Positions 8,443-16,692 of a stretch of 64,000 nt of DNA are shown piece by piece. Position 1 is the stretch's first letter; the number at the start of each line of letters is the position of its first letter. Position numbers and translations under genes: made by a program. Source of the DNA: Pseudomonas sp. GD04019 (GTDB lineage Bacteria; Pseudomonadota; Gammaproteobacteria; Pseudomonadales; Pseudomonadaceae); the NCBI RefSeq assembly GCF_029837695.1, contig NZ_JAOEEA010000012.1, positions 1 through 64,000 of the forward strand, read 5' to 3'. Below the pieces are notes generated by a model that saw only the letters and a list, made by a program, of their open reading frames with translations, searched no databases and was not told the origin of the DNA.

Positions 8443-9885
8443 TCAGCGCTGTTCCACCCGCTGATGCAGCTGTTGCGACAGCTGTTCCAGATGCTCGCCC
8501 AGGCTGACCAGCGACTCCTGGGCGCTGAGCAGCTCGGCGCTGGCGGCGCGCTGGCGCTGGCTGGCCTCGCGTTGTGCGGCGCTGTGGTCGCGCACCTGGA
8601 TCAGCTGGTGGTGGGCCTGATCCAGCGCCTGGCTGTGTTCGAGGATGGCGCCGGAGAGGTTGGCGGTGAGGCTGGCGTTCTCGGCCAGGGCCTCGCCCAC
8701 GTCGCTGACCTGCGCGGCGCCGGTATTGACGATCTGCTCGGACTGGCCGAGCACGCTCTGCACCGTGTCGGCGGTCTGGTTGCTGCGCTGGGACAGCGAG
8801 CGCACCTCGTCGGCGACCACGGCGAAGCCGCGCCCGTGCTGGCCGGCGCGGGCCGCCTCGATAGCGGCGTTGAGTGCCAGCAGGTTGGTCTGCTGGGCGA
8901 TGGCGCTGATCATCTGCATGGATTCGGCGATGCGCTGGTTGCTCGCCTGGATCGCCTGCATGCTGTCCTGGGCCTGCTGCATACGCGTGGCGCAGGCGTT
9001 GACCTGGCCGCTGCTGTGCTGGGTGTCCTGGCTCAGCTGCTGCATGTGCGCGGTGCTCTGCGCCAGGCTGGCGAGCACTTCATGCACGGCCAGGTCGAGC
9101 TGGTGCATGGCCTCTGCCTGCTGCTGCACGTCACCGTCGATGCTCTGGCAGCGCTGGCGCATGTTGTCGAGGGTGCGGTAGAGCTGCTGCGACAGCTGGC
9201 GCAGGTCGCCGGCGCTGTGGCGCACCTCGTCGAGCAGGCTGGCCAGCTGCTGGCTGCCGGCGGTGGCCGCCTTGCCGACCCGCTCGGCCTCGTCCAGGTG
9301 CTGCTGTGCGCCATCCAGCGCCTGCTGGCGCACCCGGGCGCTGTACCACTGGGCCAGCCACATGGTGATCACCGGCAGCAGGTAGCCCGAGTATTCATTG
9401 ACCATGGCGTCGCGCGCGCTCAGCTCGAACTGCGGCAGGGCAGCGCCGGAGCGGTCCAGGCGGATCAGCCAGAACACGAAGACCAGCTGCAATAGGCTCC
9501 AGAACGCCGCACTACGCCCGCCCAGCAGCAGATAGGCGAAGCCGATCACCACCAGAGGCCAGAAGATGTGCGCGGAGTGCAAACCGCCGAGCTGGTAGAC
9601 GAGGATCATCGCGTAGCTGCTGATGAGCGCCATGGCGAAGTTGACCACCGCGCGGGCCGGCAGCCAGGCCTGGCGCAGCATCAGCAGGGCCAGCGGCATA
9701 CCGATGATCAGCAGGAGCGAGCCCTGCACCAGCGCATCGTTGCCCAGACGGCCCCACTTGATGCCGCTGTACAGGCCGATGGTGAGGCCGCACAGGCAGA
9801 AGAAGGCCAGCATCCGGCTCATCAGCTGATCGCTGGGGTCCTGCTCGGTCTGGGGCATGAGTGTGGCTAACAGCCCTTGCTGCAT
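8443..9885 (-). CDS. Methyl-accepting chemotaxis protein with multi-helix membrane sensor
   Basis: The 480-residue chemoreceptor has about five or six hydrophobic helices between residues 25 and 190 and no evident periplasmic ligand domain or HAMP. The cytoplasmic part is a long coiled coil with the highly conserved hairpin tip (QTNLLALNAAIEAARAGEx-like block, here with AGQHGRGFAVVADEVR), which contacts CheA and CheW. The membrane-embedded sensing architecture suggests it senses something within the membrane or the electron-transport state, but that is inference. Confidence 0.92.
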   Translation of the reverse strand: MQQGLLATLMPQTEQDPSDQLMSRMLAFFCLCGLTIGLYSGIKWGRLGNDALVQGSLLLIIGMPLALLMLRQAWLPARAVVNFAMALISSYAMILVYQLGGLHSAHIFWPLVVIGFAYLLLGGRSAAFWSLLQLVFVFWLIRLDRSGAALPQFELSARDAMVNEYSGYLLPVITMWLAQWYSARVRQQALDGAQQHLDEAERVGKAATAGSQQLASLLDEVRHSAGDLRQLSQQLYRTLDNMRQRCQSIDGDVQQQAEAMHQLDLAVHEVLASLAQSTAHMQQLSQDTQHSSGQVNACATRMQQAQDSMQAIQASNQRIAESMQMISAIAQQTNLLALNAAIEAARAGQHGRGFAVVADEVRSLSQRSNQTADTVQSVLGQSEQIVNTGAAQVSDVGEALAENASLTANLSGAILEHSQALDQAHHQLIQVRDHSAAQREASQRQRAASAELLSAQESLVSLGEHLEQLSQQLHQRVEQR

Positions 9886-10019
9886 GGGAGTTGGCTCCGT
9901 TCTTGTTGGTTTGCCGAACGTATCGGCGAAGTGGGTCGTGACTTGAAACTGGCTGAACTGACTGGTGGCACATGGCCTGCAGTCAGATTAACCAGTCAAA
10001 TCACTGGCGGCGAACAATT

Positions 10020-10054
10020 GGCGACAAGGCGCCAGAAACGGCCGTTTCGTCGCC
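10020..10054. repeat. Nested inverted repeat between the VOC gene and the chemoreceptor
   Basis: An outer inverted repeat (GGCGAC / GTCGCC) encloses a perfect 14-bp palindrome GAAACGGCCGTTTC at 10035-10048. It follows the stop of the VOC-family gene on the minus strand and precedes the chemoreceptor promoter region. A short T run is lacking, so it is either a weak terminator or an operator for the chemoreceptor. Confidence 0.5.
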
Positions 10055-10075
10055 CATAAAGGCAGGAAAGTCGCC

Positions 10076-10426
10076 TTATTCCGACCAGACGGCGTACTCG
10101 TTGTCGCTGGGATCGGCGAAGTGGAAGCGCCGGCCACCGGGGAAGGCGAACACCGGCTTGAGAATCCGTCCGCCCGCCGCCTCCACCGCATTCTGCGTGG
10201 CATTGAGGTCGGCGCTGTACAGCACGATCAGCGGGCAGCCCCGGTCGCTGGCGAAGTCCAGCGCCGCGCGGAAGAAGCCGCCGTCGATGCCGGCGCCGAC
10301 GAAGCAGCTGTAGTCCGGGCCGTAGTCGACGAAGCTCCAGCCGAACACCTGGGCGAAGAAGGCCTTGCTCGCCTCGGGTTCGCGGCAGGGGATTTCCAGG
10401 TAGTTGATGCCGTGGTGCTGGTGCAT
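10076..10426 (-). CDS. VOC-family (glyoxalase/bleomycin-resistance fold) protein
   Basis: A 116-residue single-domain VOC protein: it opens with HGINYLEIPCREPEASKAFFAQVFGW, the usual first beta-alpha-beta unit, and ends with FHFADPSDNEYAVW, the usual last strand. H5 (HGIN) and the penultimate glutamate E111 are at positions that bind metal in enzymatic members. Such proteins are lyases, dioxygenases or antibiotic-binding proteins; the role here is unknown. It starts 3 bp after a secreted hypothetical gene, suggesting co-transcription. Confidence 0.85.
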   Translation of the reverse strand: MHQHHGINYLEIPCREPEASKAFFAQVFGWSFVDYGPDYSCFVGAGIDGGFFRAALDFASDRGCPLIVLYSADLNATQNAVEAAGGRILKPVFAFPGGRRFHFADPSDNEYAVWSE

Positions 10427-10429
10427 GGC

Positions 10430-10867
10430 TTATTCCTCGCAGGGTTGCAGGTCGGCTGCGCCTACTTCTTGGACCGCATCCAGGTGGGCGAGGTCGGACA
10501 CCTCCATGGCGCGGGTGTCGACCTTGTAGGCGGAGACCAGGATGCGCGCGGTGCCGGCGATCACGCACTTGCCGCTGGGCAGCTGTGCCGGCACGCCGAG
10601 CTGGGCGAAGGCCTGTTGCTGGTTGGTGAAGCAGAACCAGGGCAGGCGGGCGTCGTCCGCGTCACGGGGAATGGCGGCTGCGCTCGGGCCCTGGGCAAAG
10701 AAGCACAGCTGCGAGTTGATTTCGTCGTGGGGGCGGTAGCTGTATTCGCCGCTCAGGGCGAGCTGGCCGCGATAGAAGCGCTGCTCGCCGTCACGGTGAT
10801 CCAGTTGCAGGCCAGTGGCCTGGGTGAGGGCGGGTAGCAGGGCGGCAAGGAGGCAGAGGGCACGCAT
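10430..10867 (-). CDS. Secreted hypothetical protein
   Basis: I do not recognise this family. The 145-residue product has a signal peptide (MRALCLLAALLPALTQA) and a soluble mature part with four cysteines that could form disulfides in the periplasm. The ATG at 10867 is chosen because the signal peptide begins there. It is followed three bases later by the VOC gene. Confidence 0.7.
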   Translation of the reverse strand: MRALCLLAALLPALTQATGLQLDHRDGEQRFYRGQLALSGEYSYRPHDEINSQLCFFAQGPSAAAIPRDADDARLPWFCFTNQQQAFAQLGVPAQLPSGKCVIAGTARILVSAYKVDTRAMEVSDLAHLDAVQEVGAADLQPCEE

Positions 10868-10977
10868 GGAATCGTCCTGATCGAGGGCGCTGCGCGCCGG
10901 GTCCATTGGTGCGGCAGAACCTAGCAGGCATCGCCGCGGATGTCTGCTACCTCGATGGGTTCAGGCACTCGGCCGGG

Positions 10978-11868
10978 TCATGGGGTCGCGTCCTTCGGCG
11001 CTTCCTGCCAGCTGTCGTCCGGGTCGAAGCGGGCCATGGCCAGCGCCTGCCTGTCACCCTCGGGGCCGAGGTCCTTCTCGAACACTTCGCCCTCATGGCT
11101 GATCATGAAGCTCATCACCCCGCTGTTGCCGTAGTCGGCGGGCCAGGCGACGAGGGCGAAGCCGCGGCTCATGTTGTCGCCGAGCCGGTAGTTGTAGGCG
11201 CCGCCGGGGGCCGAGGGCCCCTGGGCCTCGAGGATGCGGTAGCGGTAGCCGTGCCAGTCGCCGTCCGGCAATTCGTCGCCGAACAGCGGCCCCAGCGGGC
11301 TTTCTTCCACGCCCGGCTGGTCGGGCCAGTACAGGCCGTCGTGCTGGCCGTCGCTGCTGGCGAACTGCTGGGCGTATTCCAGGACGCCGTCGCCGTCGCG
11401 GTCGATCTCGGCGTAGTCCATCTGCGCATCGTGGTAGGCGCGTACCGCCTGCAGGGTGGCCAGTTCATTGCGGCCGATGCGGCGCAGGCGAATGGTCTCG
11501 CCGCCGGCCCGGGTGTCGAAGAACCAGCCGTCCCTGCCGCGCACCAATGGCAGCGGCAGCTCCCAGGCGCTGTTGCCGACCACCAGGCGCGAGCGGTCGC
11601 GGGCTTCGGGGCGGATCTCGTGCTTTTCCCGGTACAGGGCGAGGAAGGCCTCGACATCCTCGCGTTCCACGCCATCGCGCGGGATGTAGCTGCGCCAGTC
11701 GTTGCCGAGCAGCGCCGCCAGGCGCGTCGCATCGGCCTGCTGGGTGCCGAGGGCGGCGACGAAGGCGGCGGCGGCTTCCTCGGGGCTGGGGAAGGCTTGC
11801 TGGGCGTGCAGTCCCTGCACGGGTAGGGCCAGCAGGGTGAGCAGGGTGAGGCTCTGGATCGCGTGCAT
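10978..11868 (-). CDS. DUF2950 periplasmic protein
   Basis: The 296-residue product has a signal peptide (first 22 residues, ending GLHA) and the DUF2950 pattern: FPSPEEAAAAFVAAL near the mature N-terminus, a central DGWFFDTRAG block, the EIDRDGDGVLEYAQ loop that looks like a calcium-binding DxDxDG motif (around residue 163), and YNYRLGDNMSRGFALVAWPADYGNSGVMSF. DUF2950 is usually encoded next to DUF3300, as it is here with a 15-bp gap. The pair is presumably exported to the periplasm; the function is not known to me. Confidence 0.88.
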   Translation of the reverse strand: MHAIQSLTLLTLLALPVQGLHAQQAFPSPEEAAAAFVAALGTQQADATRLAALLGNDWRSYIPRDGVEREDVEAFLALYREKHEIRPEARDRSRLVVGNSAWELPLPLVRGRDGWFFDTRAGGETIRLRRIGRNELATLQAVRAYHDAQMDYAEIDRDGDGVLEYAQQFASSDGQHDGLYWPDQPGVEESPLGPLFGDELPDGDWHGYRYRILEAQGPSAPGGAYNYRLGDNMSRGFALVAWPADYGNSGVMSFMISHEGEVFEKDLGPEGDRQALAMARFDPDDSWQEAPKDATP

Positions 11869-11883
11869 GGGCGGGTCTCCTTA

Positions 11884-13221
11884 TCAGCGCCGTCTGGCGC
11901 CGCCGCGGGACGAGGACATGGCCGGGCGGCTCACCGCCCGTCCGCTGGCGCGCGCCGCTTGCGGGCGGCTGGCGGCGGCGCGGCTGGCCTGGCCGCGTTG
12001 CTGATAGGCGCGCTCCCTGTCCGGTGTACGGGCGCCGGCAAAGGCGTTGTCGCGGGCGCCGCGCGACGAGGCGTGCTGCTGACGGGCCTGTTGCCGGCTC
12101 TGCGCCGTGCCGCGCTGGCTGGACTGGGCGCGCTGGCGCAGCTGATCGGAGTTGCGCATGTCGCGATTGGCGGTCTGTGCCCTTTCGCGGGCCTGGCGGT
12201 TGCTAGTGGCCGGGCTGTCGAAGCCGCGCTGCTCCAGGCTCTGCCGCGCCCGTTCGCGGTCGGCGACGCGCGCCGGGTCGCGGCCGCGCAGGTCCTGGCG
12301 CTGCTCGCCGTTGGCCAGGCGCTGGCCGTATTGCTCGCGGCTGGCGCGGTCGCGGTAGGGCACGCCGTCGCGGTTCACCGCGTTGTGCTTCCAGGTTCTG
12401 TCGCCGGTGTTGATCTGGCGATTGCTGTTGATGTTGTTGTAGCGGTCCACGTCGATGTCGATATCGCCACCGCCCCAGTCGCAGTCGCCCCACAGCGAGT
12501 CGATGATCGCCACACCGGCGGCGAAGCCGATGCCGGCCACCACCGCGGAGCCGAAGTAGTAGCCCGGGGGCGGTGGGTAGTAGACCGGCGGATAGGCCGG
12601 GTAGGGCCAGGTGCCGTAGACCACCGTGGGGTTGTAGCTGGGCACGTAGACCACCTGCGGATCGGCCGACTCGATGATGATGGTCTGCTGGCTGCCGCCG
12701 CCGCTGCTGGTCACTTGGGTAGAAGCTGCGGCCGGCTGCTCGCTGACCTTCTGCTGCTCGTTGGATTCCAGGTTGCCGGCTTCCTTGGCCTGGCGGCGCA
12801 GGCGCTGCACCGAGTCCATCACCTTGTCGGGGCTGGCGAGGAAGGCATCGCCGACCTTCTGCACCCAGGCGGGGTCCTGGCCCAGGGTGATCAGCACGGC
12901 GGGGAAGGCCACCAGCGATTGCACGCTGGGGTCCCAGGGCTGGTCGGACACCTGGCGCACGGCATCGTCGCCGCTGGCGTCCGGATGCTCCGTCGACCAG
13001 GTCACCGCGTCGGCCACGTCGCCGGGGTAGGTGGCGGCCATCAGCACCTGGGCCAGCAGGGCGTCGGGGTACAGGGCCAGCGGGGCGAGCATCTGGTCGA
13101 GTTCTTCGTTGCTGAAGACCTGCTCGCTGGGCGCGCTGTTCTCGCCATCGGCGGCGGGCACGGGGCTGACGAGCAGGGCCAGGAGCAGGCCCAGCAGGCT
13201 CAGGGACGGGTGAATACGCAT
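11884..13221 (-). CDS. DUF3300 protein with long Arg/Gln/Ala-rich tail
   Basis: The 445-residue product has a signal peptide (about residues 1-24), a DUF3300 domain (ELDQMLAPLALYPDALLAQVLMAATYP, about residues 40-140), a linker, a Pro/Tyr-rich segment (VVYVPSYNPTVVYG then PAYPPVYYPPPPGYY) and a C-terminal half that is low in complexity and rich in Arg, Gln, Ala and Ser. The start at 13221 has AAGGAG eight bases upstream. It is the first gene of the pair with DUF2950. The tail would bind polyanions or cell wall, but this is only suggested by composition. Confidence 0.85.
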   Translation of the reverse strand: MRIHPSLSLLGLLLALLVSPVPAADGENSAPSEQVFSNEELDQMLAPLALYPDALLAQVLMAATYPGDVADAVTWSTEHPDASGDDAVRQVSDQPWDPSVQSLVAFPAVLITLGQDPAWVQKVGDAFLASPDKVMDSVQRLRRQAKEAGNLESNEQQKVSEQPAAASTQVTSSGGGSQQTIIIESADPQVVYVPSYNPTVVYGTWPYPAYPPVYYPPPPGYYFGSAVVAGIGFAAGVAIIDSLWGDCDWGGGDIDIDVDRYNNINSNRQINTGDRTWKHNAVNRDGVPYRDRASREQYGQRLANGEQRQDLRGRDPARVADRERARQSLEQRGFDSPATSNRQARERAQTANRDMRNSDQLRQRAQSSQRGTAQSRQQARQQHASSRGARDNAFAGARTPDRERAYQQRGQASRAAASRPQAARASGRAVSRPAMSSSRGGARRR

Positions 13222-13327
13222 GGCGATTCTCCTTGCGCGCAGGCGCAACCGTAGGCGGCTATCGCCGCGCTCTGCCTAGCATAGGCCAGTTCGACAGGAG
13301 TGCAGGCGCGGGGCGCTGCCAGGCGCA

Positions 13328-13364
13328 TGTCATGAAATGAAAAGCTCCTGTCGTGCGATGAGAA
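13328..13364 (+). promoter_or_regulatory. Two direct-repeat operator half-sites upstream of the catabolic operon
   Basis: TGTCATGAAATGAAAA (13328-13343) and TGTCGTGCGATGAGAA (13349-13364) are the same 16-bp element repeated 21 bp apart, i.e. on one face of the helix, as AraC activators require. An exact copy of the first half-site is found at 23256, beside the araC-type gene. Confidence 0.7.
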
Positions 13365-13413
13365 GCACCCTCCAGAGGCCGGTTCTACAGTCCGATCCAC
13401 GCTATTGGTGGCT

Positions 13414-13421
13414 AATAACAA
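13414..13421 (+). promoter_or_regulatory. CA motif (possible Hfq/Crc site) before the MDR gene
   Basis: AATAACAA fits the AANAANAA motif bound by Hfq with Crc in Pseudomonas. It lies 16 bases before the start codon at 13437. Confidence 0.5.
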
Positions 13422-13436
13422 GACTGGAGAACAGGC

Positions 13437-14417
13437 ATGGCCAAAGCCGTCCGTTTTTATGAGGCCGGGGGTCCGGAAGTGCTGCGCTACGAGGACGTCG
13501 AGGTCGGTGAGCCCGGCCCTGGTCAGGTGCGCATTCGCCACGTCGCCGTCGGCCTGAACTACGCCGATACCTACTTCCGCAATGGCACCTACCCGATTCC
13601 GCTGCCCAATGGCATCGGCGTCGAGGCGGCCGGTGTGGTGGTGGCGCTGGGCGAGGGCGTGGACAACGTGGCGGTGGGTGACCGGGTCACCTACACCGGC
13701 TTCATCAATACCCTCGGCGCCTACAGCACCGAGCGCCTGATCCCGGCCGCGCCGCTGATCAGGCTGCCGGAGACCATCGCCTTCGAGACCGCCGCGGCCA
13801 TGACCATGCGCGGCCTGACCTCGGCCTACCTGATGAAGAAGATCCACGCCTTCCGCGAGGGCGACAGCATCCTGCTGCACGCCGCCGCCGGTGGCGTCGG
13901 CCTGATCGTCTCGCAGTGGGCCAAGCTGCTCGGTTTGACGGTGATCGGCACCGTGTCCAGCGCGGCCAAGGCCGAAGTGGCGCGTGCCCACGGTTGTGAC
14001 CAGGTGATCGACTACAGCCATGAGGACGTCGCCCAGCGCGTGCGCCAGCTCACCGGCGGGCGTGGCGTGGACGTGGTGTTCGACAGCGTCGGCAAGGACA
14101 CCTTCATGGGCTCGCTGGATTCGCTCAAGCGCCGCGGCCTGCTGGTGTGCGTCGGCACCGCCTCGGGTCCGATCGACGGTTTCAACCCACAGCTGCTGGC
14201 GATGAAGGGTTCGCTGTACATGACCCGCCCGGCGCTGGCCGACTACATCGCCGACCCGGCGGAGAAGGCGGAGCTGGCCGAGGAACTGTTCGGCCTGGTC
14301 GGCAGCGGCCGGATCCGCATCGAGATCAACCAGCACTATGCCCTGCAGGACGCGGTGCAGGCCCACCGCGACCTGGAGTCGCGCAAGACCACCGGATCGT
14401 CGATCTTCGTCATCTGA
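13437..14417 (+). CDS. Quinone oxidoreductase-like MDR enzyme
   Basis: The 326-residue product is a medium-chain dehydrogenase/reductase of the NADPH:quinone oxidoreductase branch: GroES-like N-terminal domain with GLNYADTYFRNGTYP (about 38-52), no zinc-binding cysteines, and a Rossmann domain with the AAAGGVGLI dinucleotide loop (about 149-157). It is the first gene of the plus-strand operon that runs to the CoA-transferase genes, with the direct-repeat operator about 75-110 bp upstream. In the pathway it could reduce an enone or quinone intermediate; the true substrate is unknown. Confidence 0.88.
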   Translation: MAKAVRFYEAGGPEVLRYEDVEVGEPGPGQVRIRHVAVGLNYADTYFRNGTYPIPLPNGIGVEAAGVVVALGEGVDNVAVGDRVTYTGFINTLGAYSTERLIPAAPLIRLPETIAFETAAAMTMRGLTSAYLMKKIHAFREGDSILLHAAAGGVGLIVSQWAKLLGLTVIGTVSSAAKAEVARAHGCDQVIDYSHEDVAQRVRQLTGGRGVDVVFDSVGKDTFMGSLDSLKRRGLLVCVGTASGPIDGFNPQLLAMKGSLYMTRPALADYIADPAEKAELAEELFGLVGSGRIRIEINQHYALQDAVQAHRDLESRKTTGSSIFVI

Positions 14418-14427
14418 GGAGGCCGCC

Positions 14428-15276
14428 ATGCGAGTCGAACAACTGACCTGCGCCATCGGCGCCGAGCTGATCGGCGTCAACCTGGGCGACGCCTCCCGCG
14501 ACGCCGACCTGTTCGCCGAGATCAAGGCGCTGCTGCTCAAGCACAAGGTGCTGTTCCTGCGTGACCAGGACATCAGCCGCGCCGAGCACGTGGCCTTCGC
14601 CCGGCGCTTCGGCGAGCTGGAGGACCATCCGGTGGCCGGCAGCGACCCGGACCACCCGGGCCTGGTGCGCATCTACAAGTCGCCGGATGCGCCCAACGAC
14701 CGCTACGAGAACGCCTGGCACACCGACGCCACCTGGCGCGAGGCGCCGCCCATGGGCTGCGTGCTGCGCTGCGTGGAGTGCCCGCCGGTGGGCGGCGACA
14801 CCATGTGGGCGAACATGGCGCTGGCCTACGAGAAGCTGCCGGAAGAGGTGAAGCAGCGCATCGCCGGCCTGCGTGCGCGGCACAGCATCGAGGCGAGCTT
14901 CGGTGCGGCGATGCCGATCGAGAAACGCCTGGCGCTCAAGGCGCAGTTCCCGGATGCCGAGCACCCGGTGGTGCGCACCCATCCGGAGACCGGCGAGAAG
15001 GTGCTGTTCGTCAACGCCTTCGCCACCCACCTGAGCAACTTCCATACCCCGGAGCATGTGCGCTACGGCCAGGACTACAGCATGGGCGGCAGCGACCTGC
15101 TGCGCTACCTGGTGAGCCAGGCCTACATCCCGGAGTACCAGGTGCGCTGGCGCTGGCAGCCCAACAGCGTGGCGATCTGGGACAACCGCAGCACCCAGCA
15201 CTACGCGGTCATGGACTACCCACCCTGCCATCGCAAGATGGAGCGCGCCGGCATCATCGGCGACAAGACCTTCTGA
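14428..15276 (+). CDS. TauD/TfdA-family 2-oxoglutarate-dependent dioxygenase
   Basis: The 282-residue enzyme has the complete facial triad of Fe(II)/2-oxoglutarate oxygenases: H98 and D100 in WHTDATW, and H258 in TQHYAVMDY; R269 is placed, relative to H258, like the 2-oxoglutarate-binding arginine of TauD. It lacks the extra N-terminal zinc domain of gamma-butyrobetaine hydroxylase. Family members hydroxylate taurine, alkylsulfonates, sulfate esters or phenoxyacetates, releasing sulfite, sulfate or an aldehyde. GGAGG lies six bases before the ATG at 14428, 10 bp after the MDR stop. Substrate is not determinable; a YeiH-type exporter in the same operon makes a sulfur-containing one attractive. 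Confidence 0.88.
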   Translation: MRVEQLTCAIGAELIGVNLGDASRDADLFAEIKALLLKHKVLFLRDQDISRAEHVAFARRFGELEDHPVAGSDPDHPGLVRIYKSPDAPNDRYENAWHTDATWREAPPMGCVLRCVECPPVGGDTMWANMALAYEKLPEEVKQRIAGLRARHSIEASFGAAMPIEKRLALKAQFPDAEHPVVRTHPETGEKVLFVNAFATHLSNFHTPEHVRYGQDYSMGGSDLLRYLVSQAYIPEYQVRWRWQPNSVAIWDNRSTQHYAVMDYPPCHRKMERAGIIGDKTF

Positions 15277-15329
15277 GTCGCAACATCCCCATTCGCGCCA
15301 TCTACTAATAAATATCTGAGGCAACAGGC

Positions 15330-16379
15330 ATGAACTTCCTCGACGGTTCTCTCTTCCCGGAAAACCAGGACAAACTCGTCATCACCGCGGCCCCATACGG
15401 CCCCGAATGGTTCCCCTCGGACTATCCGGAGGACATTCCGGTGACCATGGAAGAGCAGGTCCAGAAGGCCGTCGACTGCTATGCAGCCGGCGCCTCGGTA
15501 CTCCACCTGCATGTGCGTGAGCTGGACGGCAAGGGCTCCAAGCGCCTGTCCAAGTTCAACGAGCTGATCGCCGGCGTGCGCGAGGCGGTGCCGGACATGG
15601 TCATCCAGGTCGGCGGCTCCATCTCCTTCGCGCCGCCGGAAGACGGCGCCGCGGCGAAGTGGCTGCACGACGACACCCGGCACATGCTCGCCGAGCTCGA
15701 TCCCAAGCCCGACCAGGTCACGGTGACCGTCAATACCACGCAGATGAACGTCATCGAGCAGATGGACGTGCGCGACTACACCGGCACCTCCATGGGCAGC
15801 GATACCTATGAGGCCTACCGCGAGATGATCGTGCCGTCCGGCCCGGGCTTCATCGAGGAGCATATCAAGCGCCTCTCCGCCGCCGGCATCCAGAGCGCCT
15901 TCCAGTTCTACAACATCAACAGCTACGAGACGGTCGAGCGCCTGATCCGCCGCGGCGTCTACAAGGGCCCGCTGGTGTGCAACTGGGTGGCCATCGGCGG
16001 CGGCATGGACCAGCCGCATATCTACAGCATGGCCAACTTCCTGCGCGCCATCCCCGACGGCACCATGCTCACGGTGGAGAGCACCATGCTCAACACCCTG
16101 CCGGTCAACCTGATGGGCATGGCGATGGGCCTGCACGTGCGCTGCGGCATCGAGGACAACATCTGGACCCAGGATCGCTCACGCAAGATGACTTCCGTCG
16201 AGCAGATCGAGCAGCTGGTGCGCATCGCCAAGGAGATCGGCCGCCCGGTCGCCAACGGCAAGGAAGCCCGCGAAATCCTCAAGATCGGCGTGTTCTACGA
16301 CACGGTCGAGGAAACCCTGGCCGCCAACGGCTTCGCCCCGAACCCCAAGGGCGGTCAGCAGGGCTTCCTGCGCAAGTGA
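15330..16379 (+). CDS. BKACE-family beta-keto-acid cleavage enzyme (DUF849)
   Basis: The 349-residue product belongs to the zinc-dependent BKACE family, which condenses a beta-keto acid with acetyl-CoA and releases acetoacetate plus the shortened acyl-CoA. The metal-binding HxH is seen at H59/H61 (VLHLHVRE) and the third ligand is expected at E275 in RCGIEDN. It is clearly longer than the roughly 275-310 residues usual for the family, with an N-terminal extension and a longer middle. Acetoacetate made here could be activated by the CoA-transferase encoded at 19907-21234 in the same operon. CdhC of carnitine breakdown is a relative; the substrate here is unknown. Confidence 0.88.
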   Translation: MNFLDGSLFPENQDKLVITAAPYGPEWFPSDYPEDIPVTMEEQVQKAVDCYAAGASVLHLHVRELDGKGSKRLSKFNELIAGVREAVPDMVIQVGGSISFAPPEDGAAAKWLHDDTRHMLAELDPKPDQVTVTVNTTQMNVIEQMDVRDYTGTSMGSDTYEAYREMIVPSGPGFIEEHIKRLSAAGIQSAFQFYNINSYETVERLIRRGVYKGPLVCNWVAIGGGMDQPHIYSMANFLRAIPDGTMLTVESTMLNTLPVNLMGMAMGLHVRCGIEDNIWTQDRSRKMTSVEQIEQLVRIAKEIGRPVANGKEAREILKIGVFYDTVEETLAANGFAPNPKGGQQGFLRK

Positions 16380-16692
16380 TTGAGCGGCGGTTGCCGAGTG
16401 CCGTTCGACTCGACGGCATCGCACAACCCGGCTGGCAGGCGGCATCGCGCCAAACCGCACGCCGGGCCGGAAACAGCTGCCACAGCGCGGCTGAGTGACA
16501 CGGCGCCCTCCGCAGGCTGGGGGCGCCACGCCGCTGGGCAAAGGTCTCTGCCGCGGGCGGCGCCCGGGCCACGAACCGGGCGCGCCGTCCGCGGTGCTGG
16601 CGATCCTACAGGGTCGTGCAGAGGCCTTTGCCGAGCGTCGTCTTGCACGACTACAACAATAACAAGCAGTAGCAGTACAACGAGGTAGCCAC
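16380..16692 (+). other. 313-bp intra-operon spacer with several inverted repeats
   Basis: No gene is seen. It holds a hairpin GGCGCCC/GGGCGCC (16502-16527), a GC-rich imperfect hairpin around 16557-16590, and a perfect 8-bp inverted repeat GTCGTGCA/TGCACGAC (16613-16651) that ends just before the CA motif. It could be a processing or attenuation site dividing the enzymes from the transporter half of the operon, or hold a second promoter. Confidence 0.45.
16655..16665 (+). promoter_or_regulatory. CA motif (possible Hfq/Crc site) before the MFS gene
   Basis: AACAATAACAA contains two overlapping AANAANAA matches, 27-38 bases before the MFS start codon. The same 11 bases occur at 24155 in the first codons of the DUF1302 gene. 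Confidence 0.55.

Noticed and set aside
13200..14672. A 490-residue minus-strand frame overlapping the MDR gene and the operator region
   Set aside because: It is low in complexity, lacks motifs and contradicts the strong MDR frame. The operator repeats lie in it only by chance.
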